64,000 nt of DNA from Anadara kagoshimensis (taxonomy: Eukaryota; Mollusca; Bivalvia; Arcoida; Arcidae). A program made the translations under genes and the position numbers. Positions 1-10,559 of the stretch are shown here, one piece after another; within the stretch, counting starts at the first letter, position 1, and every line of letters begins with the position of its first letter. The notes beneath the pieces were generated by a model. It saw nothing but the letters and a program-made list of their open reading frames with translations. It did no database searches and had not been told where the DNA came from. The stretch is from assembly GCA_021292105.1 (NCBI GenBank), contig CM037870.1, positions 41,697,076 through 41,761,075 of the forward strand. The letters run 5' to 3'.

Positions 1-527
1 TATTGTTTCTGGGTCTCAACGATGAATCCATGTTTCATCACCAGTTACTAAACGTAAATGGAAACTCTCCGGGTTATCATTATAAATGCCAAGAAGCTCC
101 CGACTTGACTGGAGTCTTTAGAAGCGGTCCTGCACATTAAGGTTTCTGGGGACCCATCTTGAAGATACTTTTGACATCCCAAGATGCTCGTGGATAACCA
201 CGTATACACTTCCATGTGAAATGTCACACTCCTTAGCTATGTCATCAATCCTCATTCGACGACCATTCATGATGAGGGTCTCCGCAGATCTAGACGTGAC
301 AATTTCCTTTGTGATGGTATCAGCTGGCCGACCTGACCGTGGGTCATCCTTCAGTCAGGTGCCCCCACGTTTAAATTCAGCTGTCCATTTTGCCACTGTG
401 GCATAGGCAGGACCACTGTCTCCGTACACCTCGGCCATTCGCCGGTGAAATTCTTTGGCATTTGATCCCTCTATACTATGAGGAACTTTATTTCTGCCCT
501 AAACTCAACATTTTGATTTTCCATCAT
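1..527 (-). pseudogene. Mariner-family transposase fossil, N-terminal half, cut by window start
   Basis: Read on the minus strand from an ATG pair near 527, this encodes a recognisable mariner (IS630/Tc1/mariner superfamily) transposase. It has an FRAEIKFL-like start, then GDSGPAYATVAKWTAEFKRG, a DDPRSGRP motif, the helix-turn-helix DISHGSVY, the linker SSRWVPRNLN, and finally GDETWIH, which carries the first catalytic Asp of the DDD triad. The C-terminal half lies beyond base 1. The frame is broken by several stops and at least one frameshift: a stop and frame change just after the first 20 codons, stops in the linker, and a TGA where Trp is expected after GDETWIHR. It is an inactive copy. 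No terminal inverted repeat was identified upstream of the ATG. Confidence 0.85.
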
Positions 528-1440
528 TGCTTGATGGTCACCAACTTTGAATACTTTTGAGAATTACACAAATATATTGTGACAAATAAACTTGATATGT
601 TTAAAAAGTAAAGAAAATATGTGTTACGCATGGCTGAATACGCTGTTCTATGAACTCGCACATTTAGTCAGTATTTACTGTGCTTCGGTACGAAGTGGTC
701 TAAAGCGCAACCATAACGTAATACAGTATGGTAGTCGGCTAGTTTCAAATCTCAATCGGCAGAACAAGCTGTCATTTCGCCTACCTGTCGAGCTATCGGG
801 TTTCCTCTACCACCCGAAAATGATTAAATAAATTTTGATAGAAGCGCAAGACTCCATAATTCCATTCCACTTCGTTTGAAGGATTTAAGACAAAATGGTA
901 TCTACTTTTATCTTTTACTAATTCTACTACTAACGTAGCAAACACATATAGAGAACCCTAAAAGATAAAAAGATATGATCTAGCAAAAAAATATTTCCAT
1001 CAATAAAATGTTTACATGTTATGCGTCAGTAAACACGGTTAATTGAAATATTAATTTTTTACAAATACTTTAATTGAACTCTGTAATTGTATACGATACA
1101 TTTATCCCTAGCAACCAAAATCTTTACCGATTAATTTGCCGATGCACTATTATTATTACTTGTCATAATGGGTTTGCTTGTGGTTCCGTGAAACTATGAA
1201 TTATGTTTTTCATTTTAATGTATTCCTAATTAGTTTTTTAATCGTTGAAGGGCTACATATATTGTGTATCATATCGACAATTGTATCGACAATTCTATCG
1301 ACATTTATATCGATTTTGCAATTACCAGGTATATAAAATAACTAATTATGTCTATTTTATAGCCGTCAAGTATGTTACGGTCCGTAATAGGGATCTTAAT
1401 AGTTCAATAAAGGTAAATAAATAAAATAGTAGTTTCAAAA
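528..1440. other. Intergenic, no gene seen
   Basis: AT-rich sequence just upstream of the mariner transposase start. It may include the untranslated end of that element, but I could not place an inverted repeat. A 79-codon open frame at 592-831 shows no family resemblance. Short ATCGACA-type repeats occur near 1,275-1,310. Confidence 0.5.
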
Positions 1441-1445
1441 GTTCA

Positions 1446-1475
1446 ACAAAATAAATAAATAAAAAATAAATAAAA

Positions 1476-1528
<53 letters not shown>

Positions 1529-1560
1529 AAAAATGAATAAATAAATAAATAAATAAATAA
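1446..1560. repeat. (AAAT)n microsatellite
   Basis: Tetranucleotide AAAT/AATA tract with few interruptions, directly left of the 119-bp foldback MITE. It makes a spurious Tyr/Leu/Phe-rich frame on the minus strand. Confidence 0.9.
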
Positions 1561-1571
1561 GTTCACGTCTG

Positions 1572-1690
1572 TGTCATATATCATTTTTTGAATTAAATCA
1601 TAAAATACATTCAAAAAATGGTATTGTCTATTGTCATATACCATTTTTTGAATGTATTTTATGATTAAATTCAAAAAATGGTATATGACA
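1572..1690. mobile_element. 119-bp double-hairpin MITE, copy 1
   Basis: Begins TGTCATATA and ends TATATGACA. It consists of two back-to-back units of about 59 bp, each itself an imperfect palindrome with arms like TGTCATATACCATTTTTTGA, so the element can fold at two scales. TCTG lies on both sides (1568-1571 and 1691-1694), compatible with a 4-bp target duplication. A second copy of the same length is at 7391-7509. No coding capacity, so it is non-autonomous; superfamily not assigned. Confidence 0.75.
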
Positions 1691-1841
1691 TCTGAAATTA
1701 CCATCGGCCTATTGTTTAACACACTGGAGCTGATTTTGTATTGCGATCCTGATGGTAACAATCCAGTAGTAAAAGTGCTTTCACATGAAGAACATCGCTC
1801 TATTTCTTAAACTTTGATATTTGTATTAATTGGTTGCCCAG

Positions 1842-1952
1842 GGTTTTATGTTCTAGCACATTTTACTGATATCAAAACTTGACCAGCTACAAATGTATAG
1901 GTAAAGTGACAAGAATTTGAATTTGCATTTGGCAAATAGCAGGTAGGGGCTG
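1842..1952. repeat. SINE fragment, left part (split by foldback element)
   Basis: The GGGTTTTATG...ACTGATATCA...GACCAGCTAC segment resembles the 3' body shared by the dispersed SINEs in this window (for example near 26,800 and 2,640). The matching tRNA-like part continues at 5092-5285 after the 3.1-kb insertion, so one SINE appears to have been split. Confidence 0.55.
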
Positions 1953-2519
1953 TGTAACAACTCCTAATGAAGTCCGACGCCTAATGAAGTCTGGACTTCA
2001 TTAGGCGTCGAAATTGTAACGCCTAATGAAGTCTAGACTTCATTAGGCGTTGACAATTTTAACGCCTAATGAAGTCCACAGATTGGGGCTCCAGACGAGG
2101 AGACTTTTTGATATTACCAAAAAAAAAGTCTCAAATTTTACGACTTCGATTTAGACCAACTAGCAATAGCAACGTACATTCAGGCACATACATCGTGTGC
2201 TTTGTCCAACCGTACCATACCCCGCAAAAATGTTTAGGGGGTATTTATACGAATCACCCTGTCCGTCCGTTCGTCCGTCGGTCAGTCAAAATATCGTGTC
2301 AGCTTTACATATGTAGCTTCCATGTCTATGAATGGATTTTGATCAAACTTGGAACCAAGGTTATTGTCCGTCTGTCCGTCCGTTCGTCCGTCTGGACGTT
2401 GGGAAGGGAGGTATTTGTCTCTCCAAAGACCGTTATATATAGTTTTAGCTCTTTTTAGGGAGACATAAAAGGTACCAATCGAGAACTATTGTTTAAATAA
2501 TTGTAATCTAAGAATTTAA

Positions 2520-2900
2520 CGGATGCAACTTGATTGATTGATTGATTGATTGACTGACTGACTGACTGACTGACTGATCGATTGATTGATTGATTGGTTT
2601 GTTGAATGGGTTTTTTAGATCTAGTCAAGAATATTTACTTATATCAAGACGTCACCAGCTATAGATGAAATATTTGAAGTTTTTACCTTTGAGGTACGTA
2701 CAGTGTACAGGGAGGGTCTCCAACCAGTCATACTTTCTGTGATACATTGTTATCATGTGATGCATTGGTTTATCAGGTCTTTTCCGAAGGACCCCGTGAC
2801 TTTCATTGATAAATGCCGAGCTGCACATGTAAATAACATTAGCAACACTCTGCTATTGTTTTGCATTTTACAATATTTTAATCTTGCGTGCATTACCATG
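2520..2900 (+). repeat. SINE-like segment inside left arm of foldback element
   Basis: Contains a (GATT/GACT)n tract at about 2533-2595, the GGGTTTTTTAGATCTAGTCAAG tail-like part, CACCAGCTATAG, and a block around TTTCCGAAGGACCCCGTGAC followed by AAATGCCGAGCTGC. The last block matches the SINE copies at 5,130-5,185 and 34,110-34,165. A mirrored copy lies at about 4200-4540 in the right arm. Confidence 0.55.
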
Positions 2901-2928
2901 CATGTAATAAGGTGCCCAAAATATAAAT

Positions 2929-2959
<31 letters not shown>

Positions 2960-3319
2960 TTCTTATTTTTATCTATCTTCTCCACTAAATTTCTCAACAA
3001 GATTTTTTAGAATCCATCATACGTACATGTATATGAAATCAAATGTGATTTTTTCCCCCAAACTCTCATGCTTACTTTATCATGTGATGGATTTCATTAA
3101 GCTTCGAGGCAACAACACGGCTAACGATGTCCCATAATATTTCATCCGTTTTAATCATAGTTTATGTGCAACAGATATATTTATTTTTATCATGAAAAAA
3201 AAAAAAGTTTTGCAGTGGACTTTATATCAAGTGTTTTAATGAGTTAAAACGCGGGGAATCGTTGATATAGACAATATCTTGTTAGCAGTATTAGATAAAG
3301 TAGTGGTATACCTTTCTGA

Positions 3320-3750
3320 AGCTGAACTTCATTAGGCGTCGAGGTAATATAACGCCTAATGAATTCCCTTATTATATCTCATTACACATTTGACTTCATT
3401 AGGCGTCGAGGTAACTTAACGCCTAATGAAGTCCCTTACTATATCTTATTACACAGTGGACTTCATTAGACGTCGAGGTAACTTAACGCTTAATGAAGTC
3501 CCTACTATCTTATTACAAAGTAAACTTCATCGACGCCTAATGATATCCACTATGTAATTATATATAGTAAGGACTTCATTAGGCGTTAGGTTACCTCGAC
3601 GCCTAATGAAGTCCACTGTGTAATAATATATAATAGGGGACTTCATTAGGCGTTAAGTTACCTCGACGCCTAATGAAATCCACTATGTACAAAGATATAG
3701 TAATGGACTTCATTAGGCGTTAAGTTACCTCGACGCCTAATGAAGTTCAG
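3320..3750. repeat. Central palindromic array of GGCGT modules in foldback element
   Basis: Successive modules of the form ACTTCATTAGGCGTCGAGG / TAACTTAACGCCTAATGAAG are separated by ACTATATCTTATTACACAG-like spacers, about 64 bp per unit. Roughly three units lie on each side of the centre near 3,519-3,530. Each unit is itself an inverted repeat. Confidence 0.8.
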
Positions 3751-4121
3751 CGTCAGAAAGGTATACTACTACTTTATCTAATACTGCTAACAAGGTATTG
3801 TCTATATCAACGATCCTCCCCGTTAAACTTATTAAAACAGTTGATATAAAGTCCACTGCAAAACTTTTTTTTTCATGATAAAAATAAATATATCTTGCAC
3901 AAAAACTATGATTAAAACGGAGACTTTTAATAAGATGAAATAGTATGGGACATCGTTAGCCGTGTTGTTGCCTCGAAGCTTAATGAAATCCATCAGATGA
4001 TAAAGTAAGCACGGGAGTTTGGGGAAAAAAAATCACATTTGATTTCATATACATGTACGTATGATGGATTCTAAGAAACCTTGTTGGGAAATTTAGCGGA
4101 GAAGATAGATAAAAATAAGAA

Positions 4122-4180
<59 letters not shown>

Positions 4181-5091
4181 ATATTATTATTATTTTTGGG
4201 CACCTTATTACATGCATAGTAATGCACGCAATATTAAAATATTGTAAAATGCAAAACAATAGCAGGGTGTTGCTAATGTCATTTACATGTGCGGCTCGGC
4301 AGTTAGCAATGAAAGTCACGGGGTCCTTCGGAAAAGACCTGATAAACCAATGCATCACATGATAACAATGTATCACAGAAAGTATGGCTCGTTGGAGACC
4401 CTCCCTGTACACTGTACGCACCTCAAAGGTAAAAACATCAAATATTTCATCTATAGCTGGTGACGTCTCAATATAAGTAAATATTCTTGACTAGATCTAA
4501 AAAAACCCATTTAACAAATCAATCAATCAATCAATCAATCAAGTTGCATCCGTTAAATTCTTAGATTACAATTATTTAAACAATAGTCCTCGATTGGTAC
4601 CTTTGATGCCTCCCCAAAAAGAGTTAAAACTATAACGGTCTTTGGAGAGACAAATACCTCCCTTTCCCAACGTCCAGACGGACGAACGGAAGGACAGACG
4701 GACAATAACTTTGGTTCCAAGTTTGATCAAAATCCATTCATAGACATGGAAGCTACATATGTAAAGCTGACACGATATTTTGACGGACCGACGGACGGAC
4801 GGACGGACGGACGGACGGACAGGGTGATTCGTATAAATACCCCCTAAACATGTTTGCGGGGTATGGTACGGTTGGACAAAGCACACGATGTATGTGCCTG
4901 AATGTACGTTGCTATTGCTAGTTGGTCTAAATCGAAGTCGTAAAATCTGAGACTTTTTTTTGGTAATATCAAAAAGTCTCCTCGTCTGGAGCCCCAATCT
5001 GTGGACTTCATTAGGCGTCGAAATTGTCAACGCCTAATGAAGTCCGGACTTCATTAGGCGTCGGACTTCATTAGGAGTTGTTACAGGGCTG

Positions 5092-5285
5092 TTAACACGC
5101 AACACCCGTTGTTTATCAGTTATTTAGCTTGCTGTCTTTCAAAGGACCCTTGACGACGTTCATTTCTAAATGCCGAGTTCTTGGCGAAGGAACAGCCACT
5201 ACCTTAGTTGGTCAGATCCCTGTCGGAATTTAAACCTCCAACGTACGAAGCGAGTACTCTATCAGCTTAGCTACCGCACTTGGAA
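5092..5285 (-). repeat. SINE fragment, tRNA-like right part
   Basis: Contains AAATGCCGAG TTCTTGGCGAAGGAACAG-type sequence, then a region resembling an antisense tRNA: CGGAATTTAAACC (B-box side) and GCGAGTACTCTATCAGCTTAGC (A-box side). It continues the SINE interrupted at 1952. Confidence 0.6.
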
Positions 5286-5299
5286 ATATGAACATGTTT

Positions 5300-7380
5300 T
5301 ATGTTGGCCAACTATAGAGGCACGTCTCAAAACAAATTAATGACATGAGGTTTTATGAACCTGAACCTTTCTATTATTTCTACATAGTCAGAGGTTGTGT
5401 CGATTGGGAGCGAAATAAAATACGAAATAAAACGGAAAATAAGATTTAACCAGACGTATCATGTGATACCTGCAGTTTTCTAGATGTCCGTCCTAATCAG
5501 AATGTAGCCACCTTTATTGTATGCCTTTCACATTGCCCTGAAAGACCATCTTCCTGAAGTTACGACCCTGGTGAGTTAGGATGCAATACTGCTGGAAAAG
5601 TCATGACGTTTTATAATGTTCTTAAGTGTATTCGACGCCATGCAAACTATGGCGGATTTACAACAAAACAGAATGCATGATACATGATACAAATGTATTG
5701 ACAAACAACTTTGACCTGTCTGCTTGGTCTTCAATATCGACGCGTGCATTTTATGTTTAGGGGTCCCACAGATTATTTTGTCTACATATTTGTGAACACT
5801 AATAGTGTACCTTGTGTAAACATTACCAACTCCGAATCCTGCTACTATACCCATTAATATTTATTTGGTTGACCCTTCATAATCTATTTGAATATTCCTA
5901 ATGAAAGGTCAAGCGGGCAGGACAATGTTGTTTGCCTGTAAATAGTGCATTATTGATATGTTCCGCTAACACAAAGAATTAAATAAAATGTCAGATTTTA
6001 CTAATACCTAACTTATCGTTTGATAAAATATTCGGTTATCAATAACTTAGTTTAGAAAATTTAGAATCCGTAAAGCATGACAACTGTTATAGCAACAAGG
6101 TTAAGTTGCCTACCTCTTGTCAGTTTTAATGCTTCAAACGCGTATGTTTTATAAGTCATAACAGCCTTTCCTTTTATTTGTAAAATGTCACATTTTAATA
6201 TTTAATCAAAGCTTTTACGTATACGATTTTTTGTTTGTTTCCCTGAAGTTTATAATACCATATACTTCTCAAAAAGTATTTAAATATTTCAGTTCCTTTG
6301 TTGACTTAAAAAGCAGGTATGTTTCGGCTTGCTTTTGTTTCCAATTGCCAATCTAGAGCGTCCGATTTATAATTCAAAATACTTCTCGAACGTACATGAA
6401 TATTTCAGTTGCTTTATTAGCTTAAAAGATAGACATGTTTTGGCTTGGCTTTTGTTTCAAATTGCTTAATAATCTACAAAAAGCTTGCAACAATAAAACC
6501 TTCGGAACACATTTATGTCCTCATCTCAATAGCCTTTTTTTTTTTTTACAAATGGCCTGTAATAATAACGGTATCCAGAATACATGGCCTCGTCTCATAT
6601 CAACTTCCTTTTTTAAGAATCTTGACGTGGCGAATATTAATCTCTAATTGATATTAAATCAATATATTACAGTAAGTAGTTAGAGATAACTAAAATCTCT
6701 ACTTTAATTATAGAAATCTCTACTTGTAATTGAATGCAGAAATCTCTACTTGAATTGAATTAAAATTGTCTCAAAGATATCTATAATTATTTGCAATATG
6801 TTAAAACTGCCCCCCCCCCCATCCAGAGAGTGTACCGAGCAAGGGATCGAAACGCACGATGAAGGATGGCCTCGGCTGAGGATGTTGGCGGTAAAGCAGA
6901 ATAACAACACAGCTTTATGTAAGTAACTATTAATAAGTTAAAATTGTCGCCCATAGCAATAATGCTTGATAAACTGACAGACAGTACAGATCAATTTTAA
7001 AAACTGAATAAAATTTCCGTGAAAACATTAAATAAAACATGTATATTAACATAAAAAACCCTGAGTTTTGATGTCTTTGTTTCAAATGTACTTAGTACTT
7101 CGGTGCGATTTTTAATATTATTGTTTGCTCTAACAAATCTAAGCAAATACCCCTTTCCAGGAGATGTTGACTCAGCCTACACAGTTGCTGTGCAGTTAAA
7201 ATAAATAAATGCATCATTTAAAATGATCATTCATAATTCAATGATATTAAAACTGTCATGCAATTGTTGAATTCAAACAATAAACTATTACATGAACAAA
7301 CTAGGAGAAAAAGCTTTTTGTTTAAAAACGTATACGTTTAGATGACGACATCACTCCTTTATACGTTACTACATGCAACA
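5300..7380. other. Intergenic, no gene seen
   Basis: AT-rich sequence. A direct repeat of about 110 bp is visible near 6,290-6,350 and 6,375-6,440 (CTTAAAA...TTTTGTTTCCAATTGC-like), followed by AATAATGG-type repeats. A C10 run at 6,811-6,820 precedes a moderately GC-rich stretch to about 6,900. No convincing coding frame. Confidence 0.5.
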
Positions 7381-7390
7381 TATACGGTAT

Positions 7391-7509
7391 TGTCATATAC
7401 CATTTTTTTTAAAAATTTAATCATAAAATACATTAAAAATGGTATATGACAATAATATACCATTTTTTGAATGTATTTTATGATTAAATTTAAAAAATAG
7501 TATATGACA
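7391..7509. mobile_element. 119-bp double-hairpin MITE, copy 2
   Basis: Same length and structure as the copy at 1572-1690, beginning TGTCATATACC and ending TATATGACA, with two nested imperfect palindromes. GTAT lies on both sides (7387-7390 and 7510-7513), again compatible with a 4-bp target duplication. Confidence 0.75.
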
Positions 7510-7549
7510 GTATGAATGGAGCCATGGAGTTTTACCCAAGACAAATTTC

Positions 7550-7725
7550 AATTATATCGAGGAGGTCAGTTCAGGGATGGAAGGAGAAACCAAAGTATCC
7601 GTAAAAAACCACTGACCTGCGTCAAGCTGAAATTTGTACCGGAGTGGGATTCGAACCTATGTGGTGAAAGGCGCTGTTATATTAATTCAAGAGGGGTCGA
7701 GAACGCCGGTCGCCAACATTAGTTC
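7550..7725 (-). repeat. tRNA-derived SINE fragment
   Basis: GGTCAGTTCAGGGATGGAAG, AAAAAACCACTGACCTGCGTC and GGGATTCGAACC are the hallmark blocks of the mollusc-type tRNA-derived SINE seen several times in this window. The GATTCGAAC block resembles a tRNA B box read antisense. Confidence 0.55.
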
Positions 7726-8930
7726 AGAATTTCAGATATCGGTCGTTTGAAGGTTAGCAATCATAATACAATCAGTGACCCTATTGTTTTGGTACTTTTT
7801 TTCTTACCCAACTCATGTCACCTTAATTGAAAACCACGTATACATTTGAACTGGCGTACCCAATGACCATGGTCATCAATCAGAAGCTTAAGAAGTTTTA
7901 AGTAGACCAGATATAATGATAAAACGCTATGAACTTGTAAACATTTTGTCAAGAAAAAACAAACCATGAAAATTCGTGTTTGACGGGTTTTATCTTAGCA
8001 CACAGTTTAATAAATAACTTTAATATGGCGTTGAGTATTTTATATATGGTGTATCATCCATAGAATAAAATTAACACAAAGTCAATATATACAAGAGATA
8101 AATTTACACTTCCGTTTGTGTTCCTATTTCAGCTTCCGTTGATGTGCAGGAATCCACCATTTTCGGACGTTTTTCTTGGAAAGTCTCTCTTGGTACATTA
8201 TGTATCTGTCTCTGATCCATTAGCAATGTCCCAAAATTTGGCATCGAGAATCTCTGTTTGAGTTTTTTGAATTCTGTTAAAGGAGATGTTTTTGGAGAGA
8301 AAAATCCTGAAATTCAAATAAATACATAAAGTTTTAAATCATTTTGTAGAAGAAGACTTTCCACATAAAGCCCGACACATTGTGAGTGTGATAGGAGTAT
8401 GATTGTACCATTTCTCAGCAACATAAAGGTGAAGCGTTGTAAATTTATGTGAAAATCACATGACGTCGTTTTTGCGACTTCCACATCATTCGCAAATTTC
8501 AAACAAAAAAAAATTACGTCGTTAAATTTTCTGGACGCTTTCACGCGCCTTATATTCGCGATTTATAAGGACAATTCATAACAACATTACATTGATCAAT
8601 ATATTTTTTAAATCAGTCGAGGATGCAAATTTAAAATTTAGCAAAGAAACAAGAAGCAGGCCATACACAACCGAGCAAACTAAACAACACTGATTTCACT
8701 GTTAATGTGATAAAGTGGTAACTGTTATATGTATCCCCCTCGTTTTGCAGGGTCTTAACAATTCCATTTCCATTAACATTCCAAAACAGTTAAATTTATC
8801 AAAAAATTAAAACTTAATTCTGATTGAAAACTCGTTTTATTTTTTATTAGGTGCCCGTGGCCTTCATGTTGTAAATATAAGCGGCTTGCAAGTAAATTAG
8901 TAACTTATTGTGTTGAGCTGAAAAAGAAAT
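7726..8930. other. Intergenic, no gene seen
   Basis: AT-rich flank of the tRNA pair. A 76-codon open frame at 8314-8544 on the minus strand has no recognisable family features. Confidence 0.45.
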
Positions 8931-8933
8931 CGA

Positions 8934-9005
8934 GGGCTCGTCCGGGATTTGAACCCGGGACCTCTCGCACCCAAAGCGAGAATCATACCCCTAGACCAAC
9001 GAGCC
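8934..9005 (-). tRNA. tRNA-Pro (UGG anticodon)
   Basis: 72-nt cloverleaf on the minus strand. The 7-bp acceptor stem is GGCTCGT with ACGAGCC and discriminator C. The D arm follows TTGGTCTAGGGGTATGA, the anticodon stem is CTCGC/GCGAG around the loop TTTGGGT (anticodon TGG), and the T arm GGTTCAAATCC sits in a CCCGG/CCGGG stem. A-box and B-box promoter elements are intact, no intron, and no CCA is encoded, as expected for a eukaryotic nuclear gene. Confidence 0.95.
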
Positions 9006-9278
9006 GCACATAATATATCTTTGAATTATATGAAGGCTACTAAACATCTAGGTCTATGTAAAAATTTCTTTGATTTAATTGAAAATTTAATTCATTAAAA
9101 AATCAACATAAAAATAGTTAACACTGTTATAAACAAAACGCTTGTAACAGGAACATTGACCAAGACCTTTAAAATTTAGAATGTTTGATCGTCATGATTT
9201 TTTAAAAACAGATACAAGAAGGCTGATTAAATTTAAAAAAATAAGTACATTTGTAAGTGGCATCGATTAATCTGTATC

Positions 9279-9350
9279 GGCTCGTTGGTCTAGGGGTATG
9301 ATTCTCGCTTAGGGTGCGAGAGGTCCCGGGTTCAAATCCCGGACGAGCCC
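9279..9350 (+). tRNA. tRNA-Pro (AGG anticodon)
   Basis: 72-nt cloverleaf on the plus strand, almost identical to the minus-strand gene 273 bp away. The anticodon stem CTCGC/GCGAG encloses the loop TTAGGGT (anticodon AGG, presumably read as inosine at position 34). Acceptor, D and T arms match the partner base for base, apart from the anticodon. The pair is divergent (9005 left, 9279 right). Confidence 0.95.
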
Positions 9351-9359
9351 TACTTTTGT

Positions 9360-9905
9360 CAGTTACGTCTATGTCGATTTATCAGTATAAAGGTACAATT
9401 ATCATCGGAACCGGTGTTTCTTTAGATACTTTAAAAATCATCCAATTAAAGATGTTCAGTGTGAAAACATTTCAACAGTCCCCATAACTTTTATAGATTT
9501 GAATTCAAAATCTACAATAGCGCTTATTTTTTTTAACCTGTAATGACGAATTACCAATCTGTAGCTTATAAAAATCATTAAATACATATATTCTAAATTT
9601 TTGATTTAGTAACCATTGAGTATTATTGGTACGTTCAAGTATTTTCGCGGACCAGGTCTCATCTGCAACTCTTGCGATGTACTTAGCAAGTGTAACGAGT
9701 AAAGTAAGTCCTATTTCACAGAATAAATCAAGAATACAAATTTTAGAATAACCAAGGAAATGTGTGAATGAACGAGATGAAATCTCACCTTATAGCTGTC
9801 ACCAATTCAATGATGTTTATTACCTACCTTTATATATATAAAAGAGCGATTAGTATACATGGTTATGAAGAATGCCTGATGGACCAAAAACTGAAAGCTT
9901 ACCAT
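9360..9905. other. Intergenic, no gene seen
   Basis: AT-rich sequence between the tRNA-Pro gene and the CACTA-ended foldback element. A run of T residues, a plausible RNA polymerase III stop region, lies shortly after the tRNA (TTTT at 9354-9357). Confidence 0.4.
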
Positions 9906-9908
9906 TTA

Positions 9909-10552
9909 CACTAGAAGGGGGTTTTACCGGAATAATTGCGAAATTCCGGAATAGTAAGACACTTTCCGTAATCTTTGCGAAAATCCGGAATGTTTAGATC
10001 AATTCCGAAATTTTTAGACCAAATCCAAAATAATCGGACAAAATCCGGAATAATTGGTCAAAATCCGGAATAATAAGAATATTTTTACGGTATATTTTAC
10101 GGATTCTAAAAATTCCGGCAAGTGTCTGATTATTACGGTAACTTGTCTGATTATTCCGGTAAAAGACTGATTATTACGGTAAAAATCTAATTATTCCGGC
10201 AAATGTCCAATTATTACGGTAAAAAAATTAAAAAAATTATTATTTTTTAGAAAAATTTCCCGTAATAATTGGACATTTGCCGGAATAATTAGACTTTTTC
10301 CGTAATAATCGCTCATTTTCCGGAATAATCAGACACTTGCCGTAATTTTTAGATTACGGAAAACTTACCGTAACAAAATAGTCCAATTATTCCGGATTTT
10401 GCCTGATTATTCCGGATTTTGCCTGATTATTCCGGATTTTACCGGTTTATTCCGGACTTTACCTGATTATTCCGGATCAATTTGGTTTATTCCGGATTTG
10501 GTCTGATTATTCCGGATTTTCGCAATTATTCCGGTAAAACCCCCTTCTAGTG
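9909..10552. mobile_element. CACTA-ended non-autonomous foldback transposon
   Basis: A 644-bp inverted repeat starting CACTAGAAGGGGGTTTTACC and ending with its complement. TTA lies on both sides (9906-9908 and 10553-10555), a 3-bp target duplication. CACTA ends plus a 3-bp duplication are the signature of the EnSpm/CACTA superfamily. The interior is almost wholly variants of ATTATTCCGG / CCGGAATAATT spaced about every 20 bp, inverted about a centre near 10,230, resembling the subterminal repeat clusters of CACTA elements. No coding capacity, so it would depend on a transposase in trans. Confidence 0.75.
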
Positions 10553-10559
10553 TTATCTA

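Larger units (their letters stand above)
1953..5085. mobile_element. 3.1-kb foldback element with arms of about 1.55 kb
   Basis: The whole interval is a giant imperfect inverted repeat centred near 3,519. It starts TGTAACAACTCC and ends GGAGTTGTTACA. Both ends carry ACTTCATTAGGCGT modules. Each arm then has, in mirrored order, a segment with (CCGT)n/(GGAC)n runs, a GATT tract, a SINE-like segment, an (AAAT)n tract, and a central array of the GGCGT modules. A direct GGGCTG lies on each side (1947-1952 and 5086-5091), a candidate 6-bp target duplication. The open frames inside (2069-2458, 2703-3137, and mirror frames at 4071-4421 and 4572-5030) are low complexity or repeat-derived and mirror each other; I see no transposase. 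It looks like a non-autonomous foldback-type DNA transposon; superfamily unassigned. Confidence 0.8.

Noticed and set aside
592-831. 79-codon frame next to the mariner fossil
   Set aside because: No similarity to transposase or other family; composition like random AT-rich sequence.
2069-3137. Open frames of 129 and 144 codons in the foldback arm as genes
   Set aside because: They cross simple repeats (CCGT, TTTA), are mirrored by similar frames in the other arm, and match no protein family I know.
3320-3750. CRISPR-like array
   Set aside because: The regular repeats are palindromic modules in a eukaryotic foldback element, with spacers that are copies of each other and no cas genes.
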